DNA from: CBDFHC01 sp965247585
GTDB lineage: Bacteria > Chloroflexota > Dehalococcoidia > Lucifugimonadales > GCA-2712585
Assembly: GCA_965247585.1 (NCBI GenBank)
Contig: CBDFHC010000004.1
Location: 744,001-808,000, forward strand
Length of the DNA stretch: 64,000 bases
Direction: 5' to 3'
The position numbers and the translations under genes were made by a program. Under the pieces are notes generated by a model that saw only the letters and a list, made by a program, of their open reading frames with translations, was not told the origin of the DNA and ran no database searches. Shown here in pieces: positions 34,714 through 43,208 of this stretch. How positions within the stretch are numbered: position 1 is the first letter of the stretch; each line of letters opens with the position of its first letter.

Positions 34714-34773
34714 GCCCCGCCTTCCATCAGCAGCCGTCCGAGTGAGCGGGTCCGAGGCGCTAGGGCCGGCGCG

Positions 34774-34965
34774 TTATTCCTTCGGAGGCCGGTGTTCTTT
34801 TATCAGGGCCACAACCCTGGAATCTATGCCATCTATGGAACCGCCGCCATCGTCGCTGGCGATGCCCAGGTGGGCTTGCCGATTCAGGTACTCCCAGTCC
34901 GGCGACCGGAAATAGGAGCGCCTCAACTCCGCGAATAGCTGTTCAATCGCAATCTTGGTGAACAC
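34774..34965 (-). CDS. Possible small protein (63 aa)
   Basis: A 63-codon frame from a GTG encodes MFTKIAIEQLFAELRRSYFRS, then a Gly/Asp-rich middle (SDDGGGSIDGIDS) and a basic end. Codon choice is reasonable and nothing overlaps it, but the ribosome site is weak and no family is known to me. It sits in a 450-base gap between the FAD oxidoreductase and the SnoaL-like gene; the rest of that gap shows nothing further except GC-rich intergenic sequence. Confidence 0.4.
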   Translation of the reverse strand: MFTKIAIEQLFAELRRSYFRSPDWEYLNRQAHLGIASDDGGGSIDGIDSRVVALIKEHRPPKE

Positions 34966-35164
34966 CCGTAGCCCCCTTGATGGTCACATGTGCCGGCAAC
35001 AGACCCAGGGCCTTCGCCGCTTTGCTTAAGCTATTCCTCGCGTAATGTCTTGTCAAGAAGCCGCTCGCGGAGTATCGGTTCCCATTCGGCTGTAGGCAGC
35101 GGCCGTTTGAGAGCGCCGCCTTCACCGGATATACTGCGGCTAGGCGCGAACGTCCAGACGGGGG

Positions 35165-35575
35165 GTGTCCAAAATGCCGGCAGAGGAGCCCGAAGCCCGA
35201 GCGGTGGGGGAGGCCAACCTCTCCTTCTACCGGGCCTTTGAAACGCTGGAGATGCCTCAGATGGAGGCCGTCTGGGGCCATGGGGATGCGGTGCATTGCG
35301 TCCATCCGGGCTGGGGACTTATCACCGGCAGGGCGGACGTGATGAGCAGTTGGGCTCGAATATTCGAGAACACCAGCCTGATGAACTTCCGAATAACAGA
35401 CGCCCAGGTCCACGTTGCCGGCGACTTCGCCTGGGTAATCTGCGTTGAGAACATCACCAGCGTGGTGGATACCAACGTCAGCGAGTTCCGGGTGCTCACC
35501 ACCAACATGTTTCGCAAACAGGACGATAAATGGCTGATGGTGCACCACCATGGGTCTCCACTGTACGGCGGTTAG
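35165..35575 (+). CDS. SnoaL-like (NTF2-fold) protein
   Basis: Cone-shaped alpha+beta barrel protein of about 136 residues. It shows ANLSFYRAFETLEMPQMEAVWGHGDAVHCVHPGWGLITGRADVMSSW, the SnoaL_3/DUF4440 pattern, then DFAWVICVENI and KWLMVHHHGSPL at the end. The family covers ketosteroid-isomerase-like enzymes and ligand-binding proteins. The start may be GTG or the ATG three codons later. Its end overlaps the convergent DUF167 gene by four bases. No substrate can be inferred. Confidence 0.85.
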   Translation: MSKMPAEEPEARAVGEANLSFYRAFETLEMPQMEAVWGHGDAVHCVHPGWGLITGRADVMSSWARIFENTSLMNFRITDAQVHVAGDFAWVICVENITSVVDTNVSEFRVLTTNMFRKQDDKWLMVHHHGSPLYGG

Positions 35576-35853
35576 GCCGCTCCCTGAGACAGGACATCTT
35601 CGGCCCGCTGCTGGCTCACGCCGTCAATCCGCAGCAGCTTATCCCGGGAGCGGGCGCCCCGGAGCAGGGTCACGTGAGAGGGCCCTACTCCTACGGCCCG
35701 GGCGACCAGTTCCAGCACCGCATCATTCGCCCGGCCTTCCACCGGAGGGGCCGTTACTCGGAGGCGCAGGACACCGTCAGCAAAACCCAGGATGGCTTCC
35801 TTTTTGGCGCCGGGCTGCACTCGAACGGCGATTCGCGCTTCAGCGGCGCTCAT
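35572..35853 (-). CDS. DUF167 (YggU) family protein
   Basis: About 93-residue protein with the DUF167 pattern: RIAVRVQPGAKKEAIL, then LRLRVTAPPVEGRANDAVLELVARAVGVGPSHVTLLRGARSRDKLLRI. The A-P-x-x-G-x-A-N motif is complete. In other bacteria it is often next to yggT or proC, but here it follows the FAD oxidoreductase with the start lying inside that gene's last codons. Its cellular role is not established. Confidence 0.9.
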   Translation of the reverse strand: MSAAEARIAVRVQPGAKKEAILGFADGVLRLRVTAPPVEGRANDAVLELVARAVGVGPSHVTLLRGARSRDKLLRIDGVSQQRAEDVLSQGAA

Positions 35854-35866
35854 CCGGCGGCAGGGC

Positions 35867-37033
35867 TTAGGCCAGCACGTGGTAAGGGTACCGCGATTGG
35901 AGCAGGTCCCCTTCCTCAAACCTGGTGTAGCGCAGCGGGCTCAGGTCAAAGGTTGTGGCTCGCCCCTCCGATATCAGCTCCGCCATGCACAGCCCTATCA
36001 TGGGTGAAAGCTTGAAGCCGTGGCCGCTGAAGCCAACGGCGCAGAACAGCCCCTCCACCCCCGGGACGCGGTCCATGATCGGGTGGAAGTCCGGTGTGTT
36101 GGTGAACAGTCCGGCCCAACCGCCACGGAAATAGCCGTCCTCCATGGCGGGCATCCTGTTTACCAGCTTGGTGATGGCGTCCTCCACTACGGAGGCATCC
36201 ACGCTCTCGTTATACGCTTCAGGGTCATCCACATCCTCCTCACCGATGCCAATGAGGGTCAGGTCCGTGGAATCGGGCCGGAACGAGAATTCCTGGATTA
36301 TGTCACCCACCGCAGGATGAGTTGGAAGCATTCCCTCGGGCCGGCGAATGGTAACTATCTGGTGGCGGGTTGTGTTCAACGGTACGTCAATCCCCAGCCG
36401 GCCGAAGAGCCGCTGAGACCAGGGCCCCGATGCTATGAGCACCCTGGGCGTTTCAATGGCGCCTTGCTCCGTGACAACGCCGGTCACCTTTCCTCCACTA
36501 ACCAGGATATCCGTGGCCGGGGCCCGCATCTGGATCTCGGCGCCCATCTCTCGCGCGCGCTGGGCGTAGCCGGTGGTGACCAGGTACGGGTCGGCGTAGC
36601 CTGACTGCGGCTCGTAGGCTATGCCTCCGGCGTCGCCGGCGGTTAGCATGGGGGCAACCTCTTCCAAGTCCTCCTGGGAGATGACGCTGGTCTCTATTCC
36701 AACGCTGCGGTGCATGGCCACGTTCTCTTCCAACGGCCCGCGGTTTTCAGGCCCGACGATGATGGCGTAGCCGGTCTTGACGTAGCCGGACGGTGCGCCC
36801 ACCCGCTGGTCGAAATCCTTGAACACCTTCAAGCTTTCCCAGGCCATGGAGGAGGTTATGCGGTTGGAATAGTGCATCCGAAGTATTGCCTGAGAGCGTC
36901 CCGTGGAGCCGGAGCCCAGAACATCTCGCTCAAGAAGGACCACGTCCTTCATACCGAGGCTCGCCAGGTAGTAGAGGGTGCTGCACCCCATAACGCCGCC
37001 GCCAATGATTACCACGTCAGCCGTTAATCTCAT
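35867..37033 (-). CDS. DAO-family FAD-dependent oxidoreductase (sarcosine/N-methyl amine type)
   Basis: Flavoprotein of 388 residues with FAD motif DVVIIGGGVMGCSTLYYLASLG, then LLERDVLGSGSTGRSQAIL, which is the sarcosine oxidase/dehydrogenase signature. It continues to PYLVTTGYAQRAREMGAEI and the C-terminal VGFSGHGFKLSPMIGLCMAEL. It is distinct from the plus-strand copy 1 kb away, so two different substrates are likely. The start is ATG. A 135-base divergent intergenic region with one good promoter lies upstream. Confidence 0.92.
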   Translation of the reverse strand: MRLTADVVIIGGGVMGCSTLYYLASLGMKDVVLLERDVLGSGSTGRSQAILRMHYSNRITSSMAWESLKVFKDFDQRVGAPSGYVKTGYAIIVGPENRGPLEENVAMHRSVGIETSVISQEDLEEVAPMLTAGDAGGIAYEPQSGYADPYLVTTGYAQRAREMGAEIQMRAPATDILVSGGKVTGVVTEQGAIETPRVLIASGPWSQRLFGRLGIDVPLNTTRHQIVTIRRPEGMLPTHPAVGDIIQEFSFRPDSTDLTLIGIGEEDVDDPEAYNESVDASVVEDAITKLVNRMPAMEDGYFRGGWAGLFTNTPDFHPIMDRVPGVEGLFCAVGFSGHGFKLSPMIGLCMAELISEGRATTFDLSPLRYTRFEEGDLLQSRYPYHVLA

Positions 37034-37077
37034 GCGTCAGTGTCCGCCTTAACAACAGGGTCCATCGTTTGCCCGAG

Positions 37078-37106
37078 TTGACCTTAAACTGCCAGGGATA
37101 TTATAT
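37078..37106 (+). promoter_or_regulatory. Promoter of the beta-lactamase-like hydrolase gene
   Basis: TTGACC (37078-37083), 17 bases, TTATAT (37101-37106). The predicted start lies about 60 bases before the gene's start codon. It is the clearest vegetative promoter in the divergent region. Confidence 0.55.
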
Positions 37107-37177
37107 TGTGTCCCGTGGCCAAACAAGGCTGTAAGAGGCTACGCCGGCAAGAAAAATTTAGCTAGTAGGTGTCAGGG

Positions 37178-38284
37178 ATGGTTACGCCCGCAGAAGTAGT
37201 TGGAATGGACCAAAAGGCGCTCGACAACGTGAAGGCGCTGTTTCAACAGCAGTTGGACCAGGGTCTGCACCCCGGCGCGGCCATGGCCGTGTACCGCCAC
37301 GGAAAGCTGGTGCTGGATCTCCACGGTGGGGTTGCCGACCCGGACACCGGTAAGCCGGTGGACAAAGATACCCTATTCGTCATCTTCTCCTGCACCAAGG
37401 CATTGGCCGCTTTCTGTTGGCACATTATGTGGTCCCGTGGAATGATTGAGCTGGGTCACTGGTTACCGGAGTATTGGCCGGAGTTCGCCAAAAACGGCAA
37501 GGAAGACGTAGAAGTACGGCACATCTTGACCCATATGGGCGGATTCCCAGACACCCCGCCGGAGCTCACTCCTGAAAAGATGGCTGACTGGGGCGCGGCC
37601 GTGACGGCCATTGAAAACGCCAAGCTCAGGTACAGGCCGGGCGAGGTGATCTCCTACCACTCCCTCAACTTCGGTTGGGTGATCGGCGAGGTCGTAAGAA
37701 GGGTTGATGGCAGGCCCATTAGCCTGTTCCTTAAAGAGGAAATTACCGGACCCCTGGGGATGGACGACTTCTACTTGGGACTGCCTCCGGACCAGGAGGA
37801 CCGGGTTGCCAAGCTCCGCTGGATGGTCGAAGAGGAAAAGCCACCGCTGGTGGACATCTTCAACCGCCCCGAAATCCACCAGGCCGTTATACCCGCCGCC
37901 AACGGCATCAGCACTGCCCGAGACCTGGCCCGTTTCTACGCCATGCTCTCCATGGGCGGCACCCTGGACGGCGTGGACCTCGTGCGTCCAGGCATCGTCA
38001 AGGGCTTTGCGGTACTCCAGGAAGAGGGCGAAGACGTGGGTAACGACAGGCAGGTGAAGCTAGGGCTAGGCGTCGCTCTGGACGACCCGGCCATGGGTCG
38101 TCACCGAGGCGACGAACGCTATGGCGCCACCTATGGTCACGGCGGCCTGGGAAGCAGCATCGCGTGGGTGGAGCCGGACAAACGGCTGGCGGTGGCTATA
38201 ATCACCAACGGCGTCCGAGACCGAGACTCCAACCAGGAGCGGCTTGCCGCCCTCTCCAACGCGGTGAAGGACGCCTGCCCCTAG
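37178..38284 (+). CDS. Serine hydrolase of the beta-lactamase/EstB family
   Basis: Penicillin-binding-protein-like hydrolase of 368 residues. The SxxK motif is SCTK in VIFSCTKALAAFCW, and the second motif is the Y-x-S/N of ISYHSLNFGWVIGEVV. Near the end GATYGHGGLGSSIAWVEP gives the H-x-G third motif. Such proteins usually act as esterases or D-amino peptidases, not as antibiotic beta-lactamases. No signal peptide is seen, so it is cytosolic. GTG three codons upstream is an alternative start. Confidence 0.9.
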   Translation: MVTPAEVVGMDQKALDNVKALFQQQLDQGLHPGAAMAVYRHGKLVLDLHGGVADPDTGKPVDKDTLFVIFSCTKALAAFCWHIMWSRGMIELGHWLPEYWPEFAKNGKEDVEVRHILTHMGGFPDTPPELTPEKMADWGAAVTAIENAKLRYRPGEVISYHSLNFGWVIGEVVRRVDGRPISLFLKEEITGPLGMDDFYLGLPPDQEDRVAKLRWMVEEEKPPLVDIFNRPEIHQAVIPAANGISTARDLARFYAMLSMGGTLDGVDLVRPGIVKGFAVLQEEGEDVGNDRQVKLGLGVALDDPAMGRHRGDERYGATYGHGGLGSSIAWVEPDKRLAVAIITNGVRDRDSNQERLAALSNAVKDACP

Positions 38285-38399
38285 CTAATACTGGGGTATA
38301 ATCCGTCGTCCGCACGGTAGCTAGCAGAGGGCGGGGGTGTAGGCCGTCCCTCAGCGACCGGCGAGGTCGTTAAGGCGCCGGCCCGCCTAGCGCAGGTTG

Positions 38400-38795
38400 C
38401 TAAAGGGCGTTGATGCCCGCCCTTGCGATGTCCTCGTCCTCCTGGGAGGTGCCCCCACTGACGCCCACCGCGCCAATCACCTCACCACCTCGGTTAATGG
38501 GAAGCGCTCCCTGACCCGGGACAAAATTCCCAGCCTGAGAGATCATCATCGCCTGCATCACCGGCGTGTTGGCCCGCTCCGCCAAGTCCCCGCTGGAGAT
38601 TCCAAACGTTACCGACGCCATGGCCTTGCCACGCGAGAGGATTGGCGACCTCCAAGACGCGCCGTCCAGCCGCACCATGGTGAGCAGGTCGCCGCGGCCG
38701 TCCACCACGGATATTCCCACCTTAACCCCCATTTCCTGGGCTTTGGCCTGTGCGGCCTGGAGTATCCTCTGCGCCTCCGCTGTGCTCAGCGCCAT
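38400..38795 (-). CDS. GlcG/HbpS (DUF336) family heme-binding protein
   Basis: Small (131 aa) protein of the GlcG/HbpS family: ILQAAQAKAQEMGVKVGISVVDGRGDLLTMVRLDGASWRSPILSRGKAMASVTFG, and the Gly-rich GVSGGTSQEDEDIARAGINAL at the end. Family members bind heme or assist glycolate and diol enzymes. GAGGTG sits 6 bases before the ATG. It follows a small gene and an SDR gene on the same strand, so it may serve the SDR-linked pathway. Confidence 0.92.
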   Translation of the reverse strand: MALSTAEAQRILQAAQAKAQEMGVKVGISVVDGRGDLLTMVRLDGASWRSPILSRGKAMASVTFGISSGDLAERANTPVMQAMMISQAGNFVPGQGALPINRGGEVIGAVGVSGGTSQEDEDIARAGINAL

Positions 38796-38881
38796 GGGTC
38801 ACCTCTTTCTTGATGGAGTATGCTTTGGTTTCGCGGTGAGCCAGGTCCCGCCAGGCAATCCCGCGGCGCGACTCTGCCCGG

Positions 38882-39118
38882 TCAGGACAAAGCGCCGCGA
38901 ATGACTTCCGCCAGGCGCTTCTCTTCCGCCGGGATGTCGCCGGGTTCCACCGGCACGGGCAGCCGGTCCAGCTCATCCTTGATAGGGCCGGATAGCACCG
39001 CCGCTTCTTGTTCTGAAAGGCCCCACTGGCTGATTACGTCCTCCGGGCTCCACTGGGCTATTTGCCGGAAGCCGTAGTCCGCGATAGCCTTGTTAACTAT
39101 ATCCGCAAGCTTATCCAT
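38882..39118 (-). CDS. Small protein of unknown function between SDR and GlcG genes
   Basis: A 78-residue acidic helical protein, MDKLADIVNKAIADYGFRQ, then WSPEDVISQWGLSEQEAAVLSGPIKDELDRL and a C-terminal EEKRLAEVIRGAL. GGGGAGG lies 4-5 bases before the ATG, and the gap to the SDR stop is 14 bases, so it is an operon member. The helix-rich sequence with a conserved-looking SEQEAAVL resembles small subunits such as LigA of aromatic ring-opening dioxygenases, but I cannot establish that. Confidence 0.7.
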   Translation of the reverse strand: MDKLADIVNKAIADYGFRQIAQWSPEDVISQWGLSEQEAAVLSGPIKDELDRLPVPVEPGDIPAEEKRLAEVIRGALS

Positions 39119-39132
39119 GGGACCTCCCCAGC

Positions 39133-39903
39133 CTATACGCGGGTGTTCATCGTCCTCTGACCGCCGTCGGCAATGATAGTTTCACCGCTGATGTACGAAG
39201 CATCGTCTGATGCCAGATAAAGGGTAACGTTGGCAATGTCCTCCGCCGTGCCGATGCGCCCCATAGGGTGCGTCGCTATGGCCTGCTCAATGGCTGCCGT
39301 GCTCTGGGTGCTGCCACGGGCCTGGGGCGTGTCCACCGTGCCGGGGGCGATGCAGTTCACCCGGATCCCGCTGGAGGTGTACTGGCTGGCCGTCAGCGTC
39401 GTGAGATGAATCACCCCGGCCTTGCTAACCGAGTATGGTAAGGACCTGGTGTACGGGCTAACGCCCGCCATAGAGGCGATGTTTACGATGGATCCTCCCC
39501 CGCTTTCTATCATCGCGGGGATGGCGGCCTTGCAGCAGAAGAAAAGCCCCTTCAAGTTCGTGTTCATGATAAGGTCCCAGTCCCGCTCTTCGACCTCGAC
39601 CAGGGGCGGCGTCAACACCAGCACCCCGGCGGCGTTCACCAGTATGTCCACCCGTCCGAAGCGGTTAACCGTGGCATCCACCATCCCCTGTACCTGGTCC
39701 CACTTGGAAACGTCCACGCCCACAGATTCCACGTCAAGGCTCAGCTCCCGAGCGGCGCTGAGGGTCTGCTCCGACCCGGTGCGGTTGCGGTCTGCCACCA
39801 TCACCTTGGCCCCTTCCCGGGCGAATAGGACCGCCGTGGCGCGTCCGATACCGGAGCCGCCTCCGGTGATTATGGCAACCTTGTCCTTTAGCCTATCCGC
39901 CAT
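39133..39903 (-). CDS. Short-chain dehydrogenase/reductase
   Basis: Rossmann-fold NAD(P)-dependent oxidoreductase of 256 residues. It has AIITGGGSGIGRATAVLFA (TGxxxGxG), DILVNAAGVL (NAAG), the active-site Ser in NIASMAGVSPYTRS, YSVSKAG (YxxxK) and a C-terminal YISGETIIADGGQ. It is typical of FabG-like or 2,3-diol dehydrogenases. The start uses AAGGAG 8 bases upstream; an ATG 16 codons earlier is less likely. It leads a three-gene operon ending with GlcG. Confidence 0.95.
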   Translation of the reverse strand: MADRLKDKVAIITGGGSGIGRATAVLFAREGAKVMVADRNRTGSEQTLSAARELSLDVESVGVDVSKWDQVQGMVDATVNRFGRVDILVNAAGVLVLTPPLVEVEERDWDLIMNTNLKGLFFCCKAAIPAMIESGGGSIVNIASMAGVSPYTRSLPYSVSKAGVIHLTTLTASQYTSSGIRVNCIAPGTVDTPQARGSTQSTAAIEQAIATHPMGRIGTAEDIANVTLYLASDDASYISGETIIADGGQRTMNTRV

Positions 39904-40160
39904 ACCTGGGGCTCCTTTCTCTGGCAAGCCGGCCGCCGACAGGGCATCCAATCATACCCAACCACCGGGCCTGCCAATTATATTTGCGGGCGCGACGCCC
40001 CGCAACCGGTTGGCATGGTGCGCCGTTCCGCCGGGCCTGCTAGCATCGGCCCACAGTCGGGAAGGGAAACGCCAGGCGTCAGTCCGGTGGGATGGCGCTT
40101 CCCCGGGCCTCTCGGCGTCCAATCGTTTACCACGTCACGTCACGGGTGTAGAATCGGTAG

Positions 40161-40331
40161 ATGGACCGCCTGGAAGCCGTTCCCTGGATTATCGCCTACA
40201 TTGCCATGATCGCCCTGGCGCCGGCGCTGGTCGTCTTGGTTGTGTCCTTCCTCACCGGGCTAGGGTTCTTTATCAGAGACATGAAGTACAACCTGAACAA
40301 GAGACGTCAAAAGAAAGAGCCTACGCCCTAG
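40161..40331 (+). CDS. Small single-pass membrane protein (56 aa)
   Basis: A 56-codon frame from ATG encodes a long hydrophobic stretch (WIIAYIAMIALAPALVVL, continuing to FLTGLGFF) flanked by an acidic N-terminus and a basic tail (KYNLNKRRQKKEPTP), the positive-inside pattern of a small membrane protein. It is convergent with queG. The ribosome site is weak, so translation is plausible but not certain. Function unknown. Confidence 0.6.
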   Translation: MDRLEAVPWIIAYIAMIALAPALVVLVVSFLTGLGFFIRDMKYNLNKRRQKKEPTP

Positions 40332-40385
40332 TCCTGAAACAAGGCGCCCCGGCAACATCTCCCACGGCTCCCCCCTTGGCAGCCG

Positions 40386-41525
40386 TTAGCGGGCGAAGCT
40401 CTCCAGCGCGGCGCTGACCTCCCACCTCACCCCTTCGTCCCGTTCCAACGTCATTGCGCCCTTTAGCGCCGTCAGTGCCTGGCCCCCACCCAGCCGGCCC
40501 AACGCCCAGGCGGCGTGGCCCCTCACCAGGGGCGTCTCGCAGCGCAGCGCCCCCGCCAGCGCCGGTACGGCGCGCCGGTCCCCTGCGTTGCCCAGGGCCA
40601 CGCAGGCGTTCCGCTTCAGCCCCCACAGCTTCGCCCGCTTGATGGGGCTCTTGCTGAACCTCCGCCGGAACTCATCTTCGGTCAGGCTCAGAATATCCAG
40701 CAACTCCAGAGTGGTGAACCGCTTCTTCTGGAACGCCTGCTCCCGGCTATACATGGACGATACGTTCACGGGGCAGACGTCCTGGCAGATGTCGCAGCCA
40801 AATACCCAGTCGGACATTAGCGGCCGCAGCTCCATGGGAATGGGGCCCCGGTTCTCGATAGTAAGGTGTGAGATGCAACGCTGGTTGTCTATGACGTACG
40901 GCGCCACGATGGCCCCGGTGGGGCAGGCGACGATGCACCTGACGCAGCTACCGCAGCTCTTCTTCAGCGGCGCGTCCGGCGTCAGCTCCAGGTCAGTCAC
41001 CACTTGCCCCAGGAACATCCACGACCCGAAATCCGAGCTGAGGACGTTGGTGTTCTTTCCGAACCAGCCGATGCCAGCGCGCTGGGCCGCCGCGCGGTCC
41101 AGCATGGGGCCGTCGTCCACGTACCACCGCGCCCGCACGTCCCGCCCCAGCCCTTGCGATGGCCGGGAAACGAACTGCTTCATACGGCTCTTGATAACCT
41201 GATGATAGTCGTCACCCCAGGCGTACCGGGCCACACGGCCCTCTAGGACCGTCGGCTCGGCGTCCTCCGGGACTTTATAGCTCAAGCCCAGGGAGATAAT
41301 GGACCTGGCTCCGGGGAGCAGGGTCTGGGGGTCCGTGCCGCGGCGCACCCGGGCCGGAGTGTACCAGGGCAGACCTTCCATCAACCCGTCCCGCAACCGC
41401 TCCAGGGTCACTGCCCCGTGGGCCTGGAAGGCCTCGGCGGCGCACACCCCCACCAGGTCAAACCCCATCTCCAGGGCGTGCTCCTTGACTAGGCGCTTCA
41501 GGCTATCAGCAGACCTGGTTTCCAT
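40386..41525 (-). CDS. queG: Epoxyqueuosine reductase QueG
   Basis: Cobalamin-dependent enzyme that reduces epoxyqueuosine to queuosine, a tRNA anticodon modification. At 379 residues it is of family size. It has the N-terminal DLVGVCAAEAF and the two [4Fe-4S] motifs CGSCVRCIVACPTGAI and CDICQDVCPVN. A C-terminal HEAT-like segment with repeated ALxALxRxxG blocks (AVPALAGAL, GHAAWALGRLG) follows, as in QueG proteins with tRNA-binding tails. No other queuosine gene is in the window. Confidence 0.95.
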   Translation of the reverse strand: METRSADSLKRLVKEHALEMGFDLVGVCAAEAFQAHGAVTLERLRDGLMEGLPWYTPARVRRGTDPQTLLPGARSIISLGLSYKVPEDAEPTVLEGRVARYAWGDDYHQVIKSRMKQFVSRPSQGLGRDVRARWYVDDGPMLDRAAAQRAGIGWFGKNTNVLSSDFGSWMFLGQVVTDLELTPDAPLKKSCGSCVRCIVACPTGAIVAPYVIDNQRCISHLTIENRGPIPMELRPLMSDWVFGCDICQDVCPVNVSSMYSREQAFQKKRFTTLELLDILSLTEDEFRRRFSKSPIKRAKLWGLKRNACVALGNAGDRRAVPALAGALRCETPLVRGHAAWALGRLGGGQALTALKGAMTLERDEGVRWEVSAALESFAR

Positions 41526-41575
41526 TCGTAGCTACCTGTTGGCCGGGGTCCGGCCCAATGGCCGCTGCGGCCGGG

Positions 41576-41974
41576 CTACAGCGGTTTGCGGGAGGCAAAA
41601 CCTTCGTTGGTGCCGTGCCAGTACCGGATCGCCTCCTCACCCCGAATCCAGCACAGGAAGACTTCCGTGCCGTCTATCACCGCGGGAAAATCCACAAGCC
41701 CGGACTTGATATCGCGAACAAGAACGCCGCGTTCAATGATTTCCTGTAGCACGGCGCCAATCTCCGCCTGGACCTCCTTTAGGGCGTCCTCGGCGCGGGA
41801 GAGTTCCTGCCCGATACTTCCGTGACCGTTGCCCCGGCGGCGGCGAAGCAGCACGTCCACCCGGCTCTGCCGTCGTTCCAGCGTCTCAGCGTTCCTATCC
41901 GTCTGCTGGAACCGGGATTCCAGCCAGGGGACCAACTCAGTCGCTTCGTCCAACGTGAAATGGCGGCGTTCCAT
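41576..41974 (-). CDS. DUF2203 family protein
   Basis: A 132-residue protein starting MERRHFTLDEATELVPWLESRFQQ, followed by a coiled-coil helix pair (SRAEDALKEVQAEIGAVLQEIIERGVLVRDIKSGLVDFPAVIDGTEVFLCW) and GEEAIRYWHG. These match DUF2203, a family of unknown function in many bacteria. The ATG is preferred to the much longer upstream frame, which is the antisense of gcvT. It is divergent from the glycine cleavage operon. Confidence 0.88.
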   Translation of the reverse strand: MERRHFTLDEATELVPWLESRFQQTDRNAETLERRQSRVDVLLRRRRGNGHGSIGQELSRAEDALKEVQAEIGAVLQEIIERGVLVRDIKSGLVDFPAVIDGTEVFLCWIRGEEAIRYWHGTNEGFASRKPL

Positions 41975-42050
41975 GACACAACACTTTATAACATCCGCCG
42001 CCATGTCGAAAGCATTGCAAGGGCCGGCGGGCTTTGGAGTCCGCCGGCGC

Positions 42051-42079
42051 TTGACAGCCCTCAGGCGAATTCCTAGTAT
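42051..42079 (+). promoter_or_regulatory. Promoter of the glycine cleavage operon
   Basis: TTGACA (42051-42056), 17-base spacer, TAGTAT (42074-42079). The predicted start lies near 42086, about 28 bases before the gcvT TTG codon. An inverted repeat CCGGCGG...CCGCCGG (42024-42047) sits directly upstream and could bind a regulator. No glycine riboswitch fold is seen in the short leader. Confidence 0.75.
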
Positions 42080-42113
42080 CCCTATGGGAACGCTCCCCGG
42101 AAAGGAACTCCAT

Positions 42114-43208
42114 TTGACGGAAACGCTGAACAAGACCGCCCTGCACCAGATCCACGTTGACTTAAACGGCCGCATGGTCCCCTTTGCCGGGTGGGACATG
42201 CCGGTGCAGTACGGCGGCATCTTGAATGAGGCCAGAGCAGTCCGGACCAAGGCGGGCATTTTCGACGTTTCACACATGGGAAGGGCCTACATCTGGGGGC
42301 CGCAGGCCACCGACCTCATGGAATGGGTGCAAACCGGTCCCATTCGCAACCTTCGAAATTCCCGGGCACGCTACTCCCTGGTGTGCAACGAAGCGGGTGG
42401 CATCATAGACGACACCGTCACATACCGGCTGGAGGAGGACCGCTATCTGCTGGTGTGCAACGCCTCCAACCGTGAAGCGGTTCTGGGCTGGATCAACCGG
42501 TGGCGGTCCCAGCTCTTTACCGAGACGGAATTGGACGACGTGACCACGCGGACGGTGATGATCGCCATCCAGGGCCCAGCCACCGTCCAGCTAATGGACG
42601 GTCTCTGCGGCGGGCAGCCGTCCAGCCTGCGGTTCTTCGGCAGCATGGAAGCGGAGGTGGACGGCCAAAGCACCTTCATTGGCAGGACGGGATATACCGG
42701 AGAGGACGGCTTTGAAGTGATCCTGGACGCCTCCGGAGGGCCTAGGCTCTGGCAGACGCTGGTTGCCAATGGGATGACTCCTTGCGGGCTAGGAGCCAGG
42801 GATGTGCTCCGGCTGGAGGCGGGTCTGGCGCTGCATGGCAACGATATAGACACCTCAACCTCACCCCTGGAGGCAGGGCTGGACAGGTTCGTTCGGCTGG
42901 AAAAGGACTTCGCCGGTGCCGCGGCGCTGAGAAGGCAGCGGGACCATGGGATCAATCGAAAACTAGTGGGCCTGACGGTGGAGGGGCGCAGCCTCCCACG
43001 CCACGATTACCCTATCATGTCCAACGCTGACGAGGTCGGAAGAATCACCAGCGGCGGCTACTCTCCCACCCTTGACAGGAATATCGCCATGGGCTATGTT
43101 TCCACCGGCTTTGACACCCTCGGCCAAGCCCTTCAAGTGGACATCCGCGGACGCCTCGCCAACGCCACCGTCGCCCAGCTACCCTTCTATTCAAGGAAGC
43201 GAGACTGA
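42114..43208 (+). CDS. gcvT: Glycine cleavage system T protein (aminomethyltransferase)
   Basis: Transfers the methylene group from the aminomethyl-lipoyl H protein to tetrahydrofolate. It has the family's 364-residue length with VPFAGWDMPVQYGGILNEARAVRTKAGIFDVSHMGRAYIWG, YTGEDGFEVIL (folate binding), GLGARDVLRLEAGLALHG and the C-terminal ITSGGYSPTLDRNIAMGYV. The start is a TTG with AAAGGA 7 bases before it. An upstream ATG would lie at the transcription start and has no ribosome site. The stop overlaps gcvH (TGATG). Confidence 0.95.
   Translation: MTETLNKTALHQIHVDLNGRMVPFAGWDMPVQYGGILNEARAVRTKAGIFDVSHMGRAYIWGPQATDLMEWVQTGPIRNLRNSRARYSLVCNEAGGIIDDTVTYRLEEDRYLLVCNASNREAVLGWINRWRSQLFTETELDDVTTRTVMIAIQGPATVQLMDGLCGGQPSSLRFFGSMEAEVDGQSTFIGRTGYTGEDGFEVILDASGGPRLWQTLVANGMTPCGLGARDVLRLEAGLALHGNDIDTSTSPLEAGLDRFVRLEKDFAGAAALRRQRDHGINRKLVGLTVEGRSLPRHDYPIMSNADEVGRITSGGYSPTLDRNIAMGYVSTGFDTLGQALQVDIRGRLANATVAQLPFYSRKRD

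Noticed and set aside
41829..42113. Long N-terminal extension of gcvT
   Set aside because: It is the antisense of DUF2203 plus promoter sequence. The TTG with a ribosome site downstream of the promoter gives the normal GcvT length.
42084..42113. Glycine riboswitch before the gcv operon
   Set aside because: The predicted leader is about 28 bases, far too short for the aptamer, and no matching conserved core is visible.
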